From Maritimibacter sp. (lineage in GTDB: Bacteria > Pseudomonadota > Alphaproteobacteria > Rhodobacterales > Rhodobacteraceae): DNA of 47,155 nucleotides. Location of the stretch: the NCBI GenBank assembly GCA_011389895.1, contig JAABTN010000022.1, positions 1 through 47,155 of the forward strand, in the 5' to 3' direction. A program made the position numbers and the translations under genes. The notes beneath the pieces are model-generated. The model was given only the letters and a program-made list of their open reading frames with translations. It ran no database searches and was not told the origin of the DNA. Shown here in pieces: positions 10,417-18,641 of the stretch (its first letter is position 1; every line of letters begins with the position of its first letter).

Positions 10417-11454
10417 TTAGCTGACGGACCAGTGCAGGGGAAAGCCGGGGTCGAACACGGTGACGAGGTCCGCCGCGCCTTCGATCTTGGCCGGGTAGTC
10501 GACGGGATCGCCCTTGGTCAGCGTCAGGGTCTCGTCGCTGACAGGCAGGCCATAGAACGCCGGGCCGTTGCGCGACGCGAAGGCCTCGAGCCGGTCGAGA
10601 GCCCCGGCTGCCTCGAACACTTCGGCCAAGCAGGACATCGTGTTTGTGGCGGAAAAGACCCCGGCACAGCCGCAGGCCTGTTCTTTCAGCGCATCCGTAT
10701 GTGGGGCGCTGTCGGTTCCGAGAAAGAACGACGCCTCACCCGAGGTTGCGGCGTCGACCAGCGCAAGGCGATGGGTCTCGCGTTTGGCGACCGGCAGGCA
10801 GTAGTAATGCGGCCTGATCCCGCCGACGAGGATATGGTTGCGGTTAATGATCAGGTGATGGGTGGTGATCGTCCCACCGATGGTGTCGCCGCCGTCGCGC
10901 ACGTAGTCGACGCCATCCTGCGTGGTGATATGTTCCATCACCACGCGAAGGTGCGGGTGGCGCCTGCGCAGCGGGTCGAGGACGGTGTCAATGAACACGG
11001 CCTCGCGGTCAAAGATATCCACGTCCGGCGTCGTGACCTCGCCATGAACGCACATCGGCAGGCCGATCTCGGCCATGGTATCGAGCACAGCCGTGATCTT
11101 GTCGAAATCGGTCACGCCGGAGGCGGAATTGGTGGTGGCCCCGGCGGGGTAAAGTTTTACCGCCCTGATCAGCCCGCTTTGGGCGGCGGCGCGCACATCG
11201 GCCGGGTCGGTGTCTTCGGTCATGTAAAGCGTCATGAGCGGCTCGAACCGCATGTCTGCGGGCAGGGCGGCCATGATCCGGTCACGGTAGGCCGCCGCAT
11301 CCGCGCCCGTCACCACCGGGGGCACGAGGTTGGGCATGACGATGGCCCGACCGAAATGACGGGCGGTTTCGGGCAGGACGGCTTCCATCATCGCACCGTC
11401 GCGCAGATGCAGGTGCCAGTCGTCGGGGCGGCGGATCGTGAGGCTTTGTGTCAT
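10417..11454 (-). CDS. pyrC: Dihydroorotase (class II, PyrC)
   Basis: This zinc amidohydrolase closes N-carbamoyl-aspartate to dihydroorotate. The protein has 345 residues, the length expected for the short class II enzyme. Metal ligands are visible in DDWHLHLRD (His14, His16), with the lysine to be carboxylated at Lys100 in [12 protein letters not shown]. His and Asp motifs also appear in VVMEHITT and [11 protein letters not shown] 11454 ([19 protein letters not shown]) is the family-typical start; the frame stays open upstream but adds only proline-rich residues. It forms an operon with pyrE. Confidence 0.97.
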   Translation of the reverse strand: MTQSLTIRRPDDWHLHLRDGAMMEAVLPETARHFGRAIVMPNLVPPVVTGADAAAYRDRIMAALPADMRFEPLMTLYMTEDTDPADVRAAAQSGLIRAVKLYPAGATTNSASGVTDFDKITAVLDTMAEIGLPMCVHGEVTTPDVDIFDREAVFIDTVLDPLRRRHPHLRVVMEHITTQDGVDYVRDGGDTIGGTITTHHLIINRNHILVGGIRPHYYCLPVAKRETHRLALVDAATSGEASFFLGTDSAPHTDALKEQACGCAGVFSATNTMSCLAEVFEAAGALDRLEAFASRNGPAFYGLPVSDETLTLTKGDPVDYPAKIEGAADLVTVFDPGFPLHWSVS

Positions 11455-11488
11455 CGGGATCGGATTTAACCCGGGGCGTGCGGGAGGG

Positions 11489-12541
11489 CTAGGGGGAATT
11501 GTCCCGCTGTGCCGCCCTTTGGCCAAAGCCGATCAACCGTTTCGCGGCCTCAAGCGACAGGGGCCGGGCCGGCGGTGCCATCAGGAGCCTGCCAAACAGC
11601 GCCCGGTTCGGTTCTTCCATCATCAGCGCGTCAAACCGCTGCTTTCGCCATTCCACCGCCGCGCCGTGCAACTCGGCCAGCGGTGCATCGGCCATCAGCC
11701 GGGACAAGACCGGGTCGCGCAGGGCGTCGGATTGGCGGATCGAGGTGTCTTCTTCGGCGACCCAGTTGCGCTCGGTCCAATAATCCAGCCCCAAGGCCTC
11801 GCCCTCGTGCACCGCCCGCCCCCGGTCGCGTTTGACGATATAGCTTTCCATCGCGCCCAGCGGGTAATGATTGAGCTGCACCAATCCGTAGTTGGGTCGC
11901 CCATAGGGTGAAAAGATCACGGATTTGCGAAAGCGCGCCCCAAGCTCGCGCCCCTCGCCATCGAACCAGCGCGCGCGTTCGACTTTGTCGGTCACCGGGC
12001 TGCGCGGGCGGTGGACGCCGAGTTTTCGGTAGGTGCCGGTGTTGCGATAGAGTGTCTTGAACATGCTGGCACGCCACGGCCAATACAGGATCTCGGGCGC
12101 GGCCCGGGTGAATTGCGCGCTGATCGGCGCATCCCGAAACGCGACCGTTCCGCCGTTGCCGAAAAGTCGCCATGTCAACGTGATCGCGTCCGCTTCGGGC
12201 AGGGCGCGGGTCAGGGCGCCCAGCGTGTGATCGCCGGTGTGAATGTTGACGAACTCGTCCACGTCGATGGCACAAAGCCAGTCGGCCTCGCGCACCGCCG
12301 GATGGGCGTCGGCCAGCTTCAGCCCGGTGAACTGAATGCCGCCCGCGTCATAGGGCCCGGGGTTGCGCAGATGATGCACCGGCGCAATCTCGGCCAGACG
12401 GTCGAGCATCAAATCCGTGCCGTCATCGCAATCGTTGGACAGCACCACGAGATCGGTGAACCCGATGGCCAGATGATGCGCCACCCACTCGATCAGGAAC
12501 GCGCCTTCGTTTCGAACCGTCAGGACGGCGGTTGCGCGCAT
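11489..12541 (-). CDS. Family 2 glycosyltransferase (last gene of glycan cluster)
   Basis: This 350-residue cytoplasmic glycosyltransferase resembles the Glyco_tranf_2_4 type. It begins [19 protein letters not shown], has the sugar-nucleotide segment [10 protein letters not shown] (34-43) and the metal-binding DVDEF at 93-97. Conserved [19 protein letters not shown] follows in the second half. It shares this plan with the two other glycosyltransferases of the cluster, suggesting duplication. Donor and acceptor are unknown. Its ATG shares one base with the stop of the FkbM gene (TAATG), so translation is probably coupled. No signal peptide or membrane segment is seen. Confidence 0.87.
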   Translation of the reverse strand: MRATAVLTVRNEGAFLIEWVAHHLAIGFTDLVVLSNDCDDGTDLMLDRLAEIAPVHHLRNPGPYDAGGIQFTGLKLADAHPAVREADWLCAIDVDEFVNIHTGDHTLGALTRALPEADAITLTWRLFGNGGTVAFRDAPISAQFTRAAPEILYWPWRASMFKTLYRNTGTYRKLGVHRPRSPVTDKVERARWFDGEGRELGARFRKSVIFSPYGRPNYGLVQLNHYPLGAMESYIVKRDRGRAVHEGEALGLDYWTERNWVAEEDTSIRQSDALRDPVLSRLMADAPLAELHGAAVEWRKQRFDALMMEEPNRALFGRLLMAPPARPLSLEAAKRLIGFGQRAAQRDNSP

Positions 12542-13290
12542 TACCAGTCCTTCTTGAACACCACGACCTTGCCATGGCTGGCTTTCGGAAAATAGGTCAG
12601 GCCTGCCTTGTGCATGGCCTCGAACACGCCGCGCGTGCCCGCCTCGCCGATCCATTGGGGGTGAATCTCGATCACCGCCATACGAAGCCCGGAGAGCTTC
12701 GCCTTGTCAAAAAGCCCCGCTTCGCCGCCCTCGATGTCACAGACCAGCACGTTGGGTTTCACCTGTCCCAACACGGTGTTGATGTTGAACACGTCGACCT
12801 CGTGGGTGGCGGTCACCGGGCTTATGATCGTCCGAGGATTCTCTTCCATCGACGAGGTCAGCACATTTTCGCGCTGGTAGAAGGTCGCCTTGCCCTTTTT
12901 CGCGCCGACGATGCCTTGGTGAACGGTGACATTTTCGATCCCGTTCAGCGCATGCACTTCTTTCATGTAGGGGACGAGATCCGGGTTGGGCTCGTAGACA
13001 TGGACATGATCGGCTTTGCAGCTCTTTGCCATGACCGAGGACATGAAGCCGATCCCGCCGCCAAGCTCCAACACGGTGTCGCCGGGTTTGACTTGGGGGC
13101 GCACCGCCTCCGCTTCGATCCGTTCGTAATTGCGCCGCCTCAACTTCCGGCGGATAACCGGGTTCAGAATGCTTTCGTTGTCGGGGAACCTGATCCCCCG
13201 GCATCGGATGATGCCGGGTTCATTCGTCTCGGTGTTGTCCGGTGATCGCTTCGTTCGAACCGTGATGGTCCGATCTTGTGCAAGTGCCAT
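12541..13290 (-). CDS. FkbM family methyltransferase
   Basis: This SAM-dependent methyltransferase (249 residues from ATG 13290) probably O-methylates a sugar or glycan. Motif I is VLELGGGIGF (73-82), the acidic motif II residue is Glu100 in VHVYEPNPD, and VCDIEGGEAGLF (183-194) is the FkbM-typical post-motif region. ATG 13290 has AGGAG seven bases upstream and is chosen. An in-frame ATG at 13329 overlaps the previous stop as TGATG and would add 13 residues, which is a real alternative because every other junction in the operon is an overlap. It sits between two glycosyltransferase genes. Confidence 0.87.
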   Translation of the reverse strand: MALAQDRTITVRTKRSPDNTETNEPGIIRCRGIRFPDNESILNPVIRRKLRRRNYERIEAEAVRPQVKPGDTVLELGGGIGFMSSVMAKSCKADHVHVYEPNPDLVPYMKEVHALNGIENVTVHQGIVGAKKGKATFYQRENVLTSSMEENPRTIISPVTATHEVDVFNINTVLGQVKPNVLVCDIEGGEAGLFDKAKLSGLRMAVIEIHPQWIGEAGTRGVFEAMHKAGLTYFPKASHGKVVVFKKDW

Positions 13291-13328
13291 GGTTTCGCTC
13301 CTGTCCATCTTGCCCGTGGTTCCCCCCA

Positions 13329-15671
13329 TCAACTTTCCATATCGAGCGCGAGGGCAAAGGCGACGCGCTCCATTTCCGTCAGCTTGGTCTTCAGCGCCTG
13401 CTCGAACAGGTCGCTGAATTCCGGCGTGTTGTGCAATTCCTCGGCTTTCGCCTTGTGCCAGGCAAAGCCCGCCTCGTGCAGCCGCCGGACCTCAGGGTCT
13501 TCGAGCAGCCGCGCCATCTCGGCCCGCACCCGCGGCACGTTGCGCTTGATGGTGACGTCGGTGTTGCCGCCCCAATCCATGCGCACCCAGTAATTGATGC
13601 CGATGGAGCGATCCACGTGGAGCGCGCGCCCGCGCTGGCGCTTGATCAGGAAGCTTTCTGCCGACCGCAGCGCGTAGTGGTTGAGCTGCAAAAGATCATA
13701 GCCGATGGTCTTGAGATCTGAACGCCAGCCATTGTCCTTGTATTTCTCGCCCATCACCTGTCCCGACCCGTTGACCCATTGCACGGCGTCGCGGTGGCCT
13801 TCGTCCAGCTTGTTGGGCCGGTGGCAGGACAGTTTCTCGTAAGCCCCGATGTTCTTCGTCATCGTCTTGAACCCCCAGGCGGTGTGGGGTTTGGGGCAGT
13901 ATTTCGGGGCCGCGTCATCGAATTGCGCGATCACAAGGTCATCGCACAACCGGGTCACGCCGTTATGGCCGAACAGCCGCCATGTCATCGCGACATTGGT
14001 GGCATCGGGCACCCGTTCGAGAAAATCGGACAGCATGCCGTTGCCGCAGCGGACATTGATGAATTCATCCACGTCAATGTGGATCAACCAATCGGCGTTC
14101 TCGATCACCGGCTCTTTCAGCGCCTTGTTCAGCGCGTGTTGTTGCGGTGAATTGCCCTTCCATTCGGTGTTGTCGCGGTGCTGGAGAATGCCCATCTCCT
14201 GCAACCGGTTCAAAAGCGCATCGGTGCCATCGGTGCAATCGTTGGTGTAGATCAGGAAATCGTCGATCCCGATCATGCGGTGATAGGCGACCCATTCAAG
14301 GATATAGGGCGCTTCGTTCTTCATGCAGCCGACGATGACATTGCCCGACCGGCCCTTGGGCAAGTCGCGTGGCGGCACTTCGGTGAAGGCCGCGGCGATC
14401 TCTTCCTCGTTGACCCGCCCCAGCTTGTTGTGCGGCGCGAAGCGCCCCGTGCGCAGGTGGTGGAAATTCTCCTTGGCGCGGGGTGACAAAAGCGCCTCGG
14501 CCACCGGCGACAGGGCGGCCTCGTGTGCCGGGGCGCCGCCGTTGGCGCGCGCCTGCGCGGCCTCTTCCCGTTTGCGACGGACCTCGGCGGTGACCATGTC
14601 GATGCGGGGCAGGGCGGCGGCGGCATATTGCGACGCACGAAACCCCATGGTCGGGGTCGCCTCGACCCAAGGCGCGCTTGGCGGCGGCGCGGCCAGCGCG
14701 GTTTCGGTGTCGGGGAAACGCGCTGTGACGCTGGCAAGGCCCGGGGCGAAATGATCGGACAGGGCCGACAGGCTACCGGGGTCGATCGGCGCGCCGGGCA
14801 CCGAGACCTCGTCCATGAAGCGGCTCAAAAGCTGGCGCGGCACGATCCGGCCTTTCTCCATCAACCGCCCGAAGATGACATTCAGCGCCCGACCCCGTGC
14901 CAGCGTTTCGGCAGAGGGTTGCGTGGCGGGCTCCACCGGGTCGGCCTTGCCGATATTGCCCGGGAGTGAAAGCATCTCGGCGACCTCATCACTCGCGGTC
15001 TCCGAGGCGAAACGCACAGGGTCATACGGGCGAAAGCGCACCACGTCGGCGCCGAAGATACCGCCCCAAAGCTCATGCAGCGCGGCCAGGTCCAGCCAAT
15101 GGGGCGGGGCCTGTATCTCGGGGAAATCCTGCGTCGCCGGCACGATCCGCGCCCAGGATTTAAGCGCGGCGGGACGCCAGCGCTCCGCATCGGCAAGCGC
15201 CAGCTCTTGTGTCAGCTCGGCACGCCGGCCATTCAGGATCTGTTCACCATAATGCGCCGCCAGCATCCGCGCCGGGGCATCGACATGGGCCAAAACCTCG
15301 ATCTCGTCGGAGAGCGGTAGAAGCAGCGCGCGCAAGCGCCTGATCTCGCTCGAATTGGGCAGGGTGGATAGCTGGTGACACGACAGCAAAAGCACATCGG
15401 GCGCATGCCGCGTCACCTCGCCCCTCAGGTCTTCGCTGACCCGTTTGAAAAGCCTCGCCTGCGCGGCTTTCGGCCCGAACCCGCGCGCCGCGCGCAGGGG
15501 GTCGACATGTGTTGGTTCGCTCACCGCCATGTAAAGCTTGGTGTGGTTCTTGCGCGCCAGCCCCGAGACCAGCACACCGGCCTTGGCAAGCTGCCCGCGC
15601 TTGTCGTCCATCACATCTTGAAGCCGTTCGGCCCCGCACCCGGGCAGGCCGATATGCAAGACGATCCGCAT
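13329..15671 (-). CDS. Fusion: degenerate sulfotransferase-like domain plus family 2 glycosyltransferase
   Basis: This 780-residue protein has two parts. Residues 1-about 330 look like a bacterial sulfotransferase: MRIVLHIGLPGCGAERLQ sits where the PAPS loop (usually LPKTGTT) should be but lacks its Lys and Thr residues. LLSCHQLS (95-102) and AHVDAPARMLAAHY (128-141) match later parts of that fold, again without the expected Arg. A low-complexity linker (about 330-440) leads to a glycosyltransferase domain with GCMKNEAPYILEW (448-460), NDCTDGTD (477-484) and DVDEF (533-537). The C-terminal domain is probably active and the N-terminal one probably not a sulfotransferase. Its ATG overlaps the upstream stop as TGATG. 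Confidence 0.85.
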   Translation of the reverse strand: MRIVLHIGLPGCGAERLQDVMDDKRGQLAKAGVLVSGLARKNHTKLYMAVSEPTHVDPLRAARGFGPKAAQARLFKRVSEDLRGEVTRHAPDVLLLSCHQLSTLPNSSEIRRLRALLLPLSDEIEVLAHVDAPARMLAAHYGEQILNGRRAELTQELALADAERWRPAALKSWARIVPATQDFPEIQAPPHWLDLAALHELWGGIFGADVVRFRPYDPVRFASETASDEVAEMLSLPGNIGKADPVEPATQPSAETLARGRALNVIFGRLMEKGRIVPRQLLSRFMDEVSVPGAPIDPGSLSALSDHFAPGLASVTARFPDTETALAAPPPSAPWVEATPTMGFRASQYAAAALPRIDMVTAEVRRKREEAAQARANGGAPAHEAALSPVAEALLSPRAKENFHHLRTGRFAPHNKLGRVNEEEIAAAFTEVPPRDLPKGRSGNVIVGCMKNEAPYILEWVAYHRMIGIDDFLIYTNDCTDGTDALLNRLQEMGILQHRDNTEWKGNSPQQHALNKALKEPVIENADWLIHIDVDEFINVRCGNGMLSDFLERVPDATNVAMTWRLFGHNGVTRLCDDLVIAQFDDAAPKYCPKPHTAWGFKTMTKNIGAYEKLSCHRPNKLDEGHRDAVQWVNGSGQVMGEKYKDNGWRSDLKTIGYDLLQLNHYALRSAESFLIKRQRGRALHVDRSIGINYWVRMDWGGNTDVTIKRNVPRVRAEMARLLEDPEVRRLHEAGFAWHKAKAEELHNTPEFSDLFEQALKTKLTEMERVAFALALDMES

Positions 15672-16357
15672 CAGTGGCCCCCCGTGTCCTGCGTCTGATC
15701 GAACAGCGGCGTGTCATCATCGCTATAGCTTTCATCGGCATCGGCGGCCTTGTGGTTCTCGTTCGCGTTCGCCTTGCCCCACCACGGCAGATCGACGCCG
15801 GTAAAGGCCGAAATCTTCTCGGGCGCGCCCGGATCCGCGATGTCGAATTCAAGAAAATCATCAGCCCCGTCAAAGACATGGCGACAAAAGGTGATGTGAC
15901 CTTCGATCCAGCGCTCGATCTCGCCCGGCTTGCCACCATGCCATTGCGGCAGGCCGGGGACATGGTTCTCCGGCAGCCGCCGCTTGCCAAGGTTGGACCA
16001 GCGCATGATGCTGTCGGTGTGTTTCACAGGGTCGCGGGCCGACAACAGGAACTTTGCCCCCGGGTGGTGCCTGCGGATCGCGTCGAGCAGGGCCCAATCG
16101 GTCTGCGGCCAGAAATTGCGCCCGCGCCGCACCACGGAAATCTCGGTGAAAGCATCACATCCGCTCATGTGTTGAAGCGGATCGCCACTGTCGAAATAGC
16201 CAAGATACATAAGCCGCCCGACGAAGCCGACCTTGGTTCCATCCGGCTTGCGATGCATCCAGTCCGCAACGCTTAATCCAGCGGCGGTGAACGCGGTCGC
16301 AAGCGTCGTGGTGCCGGATTTCGGCAGGCCGAGGTTGATGATCTTCGGTGCGCTCAT
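15671..16357 (-). CDS. PAPS-dependent sulfotransferase
   Basis: This 228-residue sulfotransferase is predicted to transfer sulfate from PAPS to a glycan or other acceptor. The 5'-phosphosulfate loop GLPKSGTTTLA is intact at residues 10-20 and the 3'-phosphate motif SARDPVKHTDSI is at 106-117, with Arg108 and Ser116. It is shorter than many carbohydrate sulfotransferases but has both PAPS motifs, and ends in an acidic tail (DADESYSDDD). It overlaps the upstream glycosyltransferase by four bases (ATGA) and the downstream fusion gene by one. It is the only intact sulfotransferase in the cluster. Confidence 0.88.
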   Translation of the reverse strand: MSAPKIINLGLPKSGTTTLATAFTAAGLSVADWMHRKPDGTKVGFVGRLMYLGYFDSGDPLQHMSGCDAFTEISVVRRGRNFWPQTDWALLDAIRRHHPGAKFLLSARDPVKHTDSIMRWSNLGKRRLPENHVPGLPQWHGGKPGEIERWIEGHITFCRHVFDGADDFLEFDIADPGAPEKISAFTGVDLPWWGKANANENHKAADADESYSDDDTPLFDQTQDTGGH

Positions 16358-17376
16358 GCAATGATCTCCAACAGCGCCTGTTCGGCCGGGCCAATCCGGG
16401 GCGCGTCACGCAACCGGTCGCGCAGCGCGGCAAAATCGGGGTCCTCCAGCAACGCATCGCGCCGCGCCCTGTGGGCGGCGACCGCCGCGTGGTGAAGCCG
16501 CGCGATCTCGGGGTCGCTCATGAGCCTGTCCATCTCGTCCCGAAGCCGGGGCAGGTACCGGTGGATCGAGGTATCTTCCCACGCCGGGTCATTGCGATCA
16601 CGCCAATAGCTGTCATCAAAGGCACGGTTTTCCCGGTTCACATCGCCCCGGTCGTTTTTCACCAGATAGCTGTCGAGCGACCGCAAGGCGTAGTGGTTCA
16701 GGGTGGCAAACGCGCGTGCCCCCTTGGCGGGAAACTTCCGTTTGCGGTTCTTGTTCGCCGCAACGCGGAATTTCCACGGAACATCGCGCCCCGATCCGTC
16801 TGTCCAGGCCGGGCGTTCGGCTTTCTTGATCCCGCCTTTCATGAAGGGCCGATGGGCCCCGAAATACTGCACCGGGAAATCGGCGCGGGTCAGGGTCTTG
16901 ACCTCTTGCGCCAGCTCGTCACACCAGATGTCGGGGTTATGGGACCGGGTGAATTGTTCGATCACCGGGCGGTCCTCGTATGCCTCGATCCCGTCGTTTG
17001 CAAAGAACTGAAACGTGACTGAAATCGCGGAGGGCGTGCCGCAGGCCGCGATCAACTCGGGGATCGTGCCATCGCCCACGTGGATGTTCAGAAACTCGTC
17101 CACATCCGCGATCCAGATCCAGTCGGCCTCGGTCACAACCGGCCTGCGCGCGGCGTGTTTCAAAGCCTCCATCTGGTAATTGCGCCCCTCGGCGGGGTTG
17201 GGAAGATGCTGGACGTGGCCCTGCTCGGCAAGCGCGTCCAGAAGCGCGTCCGTCCCGTCGCTGCAATCGTTGGAATAGAACAGGAAATCCGTCACGCCGA
17301 TTTGCCGGTTGAACGCAATCCATTCGATCAGGAACGGGCCCTCGTTCTTCACACAGGTGACCGCCGTGATGCGCAT
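16354..17376 (-). CDS. Family 2 glycosyltransferase (first gene of glycan cluster)
   Basis: This 340-residue glycosyltransferase has the same layout as its two cluster paralogues: MRITAVTCVKNEGPFLIEW at the N-terminus, SNDCSDGTD (35-43), DVDEF at 91-95, and LNHYALRSLDSYLVKNDRG in the second half. It has no signal peptide or membrane span. It is the first gene of the five-gene operon; a possible promoter lies at 17473-17501. The glycosyltransferases differ most between the DVDEF motif and the LNHY block, which is where acceptor specificity would be expected to differ. Confidence 0.87.
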   Translation of the reverse strand: MRITAVTCVKNEGPFLIEWIAFNRQIGVTDFLFYSNDCSDGTDALLDALAEQGHVQHLPNPAEGRNYQMEALKHAARRPVVTEADWIWIADVDEFLNIHVGDGTIPELIAACGTPSAISVTFQFFANDGIEAYEDRPVIEQFTRSHNPDIWCDELAQEVKTLTRADFPVQYFGAHRPFMKGGIKKAERPAWTDGSGRDVPWKFRVAANKNRKRKFPAKGARAFATLNHYALRSLDSYLVKNDRGDVNRENRAFDDSYWRDRNDPAWEDTSIHRYLPRLRDEMDRLMSDPEIARLHHAAVAAHRARRDALLEDPDFAALRDRLRDAPRIGPAEQALLEIIA

Positions 17377-17472
17377 TACCGCATCGCGCCCGACGATATG
17401 GGGTGTCGTTTCATCTGTCCGCCTGCTCGCTACCGCCGGATTGGCCCGGTCTGCACGTCGTTATTGGGGACA

Positions 17473-17501
17473 AATCTTTCAAAATTCCTGCCTTCCGTCA
17501 A
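17473..17501 (-). promoter_or_regulatory. Possible sigma70-type promoter of the glycan operon
   Basis: On the minus strand TTGACG (17496-17501) is followed after 17 bases by AAGATT (17473-17478), in a locally AT-rich patch about 95 bases before the first glycosyltransferase start. The -35 is good and the -10 is weak (three of six). The rest of the 257-base gap towards moxR holds a 6-base-arm hairpin (17549-17566) and nothing else recognised. Confidence 0.35.
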
Positions 17502-17633
17502 TCTTTACGCACGGGTCACGAAAAAATCATGCGCGGGCGGCAGTTAAGGCACGCGGTTTGGCGTGCTTCGGCTTGACCTTGTCGCAGACCCCATGCCCCA
17601 TGGGTCCATCTTGGGCCCAATGGGAGGATCCGC

Positions 17634-18545
17634 ATGCACGCAGTGCCTGACAGCATCGACGGGGTGGAAACCCTTTTGGCCCGCGAGGATTACGTGGTGG
17701 GCCGGTCGCTCGCCACCGTCACCTATCTCGCCCTGACCCTGGGTCGGCCCCTGTTTCTGGAAGGCGAGGCGGGGGTGGGCAAGACGGAACTTGCGAAAGC
17801 CCTGGCCGCCGCCCTGGGCCGCCGCCTGATCCGCCTGCAATGCTACGAGGGGCTGGATGCCGCCTCTGCCGTCTACGAATGGAACTTTCCCGCCCAGATG
17901 GTGGCGATCCGCACTGCGGAAGTGACCGAGGGCACGGACCGCGAAGCGCTGACGGATGAGCTTTTCTCGGACCGCTATCTCATTCGTCGTCCGCTGCTCG
18001 AAGCGATGTCGCCACAGCCGGGCGGTGCCCCCGTCCTGCTCATTGACGAGCTTGACCGGACAGATGAACCGTTCGAGGCGTTCCTGCTCGAAGCCCTGTC
18101 GGATTTCCAGGTCACGATCCCCGAGCTTGGCACGATCAAGGCCCCGGAACCACCGATCGTGATCCTGACCTCGAACCGCACGCGAGAAGTGCATGACGCG
18201 CTCAAACGACGGTGCTTGTACCACTGGGTCGATTACCCGACCTTTGAGCGCGAGATGGACATCCTCTCCGCCCGCGCCCCCGAAGCGTCTGAGACCCTGT
18301 CGCGCGAAATCATCGCCTTTGTTCAGCGCCTGCGCACCGAAGACCTGTTCAAGAAGCCGGGGGTGGCGGAAACCATCGACTGGGCCAAGTGCCTGCTGGC
18401 CCTCGACACCATCAACCTGTCGCCCGAGGTCATCGCCGACACGCTTGGCGCGATCCTGAAATACCAAGACGACATTCAGCGGCTGGCGGGGTCCGAGACG
18501 ACCCGGATCCTCGAAGACAGCCGAAAGGCGCTTGAGGCCACATGA
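17634..18545 (+). CDS. MoxR-family AAA+ ATPase (CoxD-like)
   Basis: This 303-residue AAA+ chaperone ATPase has Walker A GEAGVGKT (44-51), Walker B LLIDELD (134-140) and a sensor-type LTSNRTREV segment. MoxR ATPases work with VWA proteins to mature or remodel metalloenzymes and other complexes; CoxD does this for CO dehydrogenase. The partner VWA gene follows immediately on the same strand, so the pair is a standard MoxR-VWA module. No coxLMS or XdhC gene is in view, so the client is unknown. ATG 17634 has GGAGG nearby. The stop codon begins the first copy of the intergenic repeat. Confidence 0.93.
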   Translation: MHAVPDSIDGVETLLAREDYVVGRSLATVTYLALTLGRPLFLEGEAGVGKTELAKALAAALGRRLIRLQCYEGLDAASAVYEWNFPAQMVAIRTAEVTEGTDREALTDELFSDRYLIRRPLLEAMSPQPGGAPVLLIDELDRTDEPFEAFLLEALSDFQVTIPELGTIKAPEPPIVILTSNRTREVHDALKRRCLYHWVDYPTFEREMDILSARAPEASETLSREIIAFVQRLRTEDLFKKPGVAETIDWAKCLLALDTINLSPEVIADTLGAILKYQDDIQRLAGSETTRILEDSRKALEAT

Positions 18546-18632
18546 CCCCTTCATCGTTTCACAAATACCTTGGTGGGGGTCCGGGGGAGGCAACGCCTCC
18601 CCCGGTTGGTCGGATTGGCGTGCGCCAATCCG
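18543..18632 (+). repeat. Intergenic repeat copy 1, two perfect hairpins between moxR and the VWA gene
   Basis: Starting at the moxR stop, TGACCCCTTCATCGTTT is identical to the start of the copy after anmK (31886). An AAATACCT core and a G-rich run follow, then a perfect hairpin CCGGGGGAGGC-AAC-GCCTCCCCCGG (18581-18605). A second perfect hairpin CGGATTGGCG-TG-CGCCAATCCG occupies 18611-18632. There is no T tract on this strand. The element may attenuate transcription or protect the 3' end of the upstream message. Confidence 0.75.
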
Positions 18633-18641
18633 AAACCTGAG

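Noticed and set aside
11489..17376. Glycan cluster as a mobile island
   Set aside because: No transposase, integrase, tRNA target, direct repeats or obvious change in base composition was seen at its borders; horizontal transfer stays possible but unsupported.
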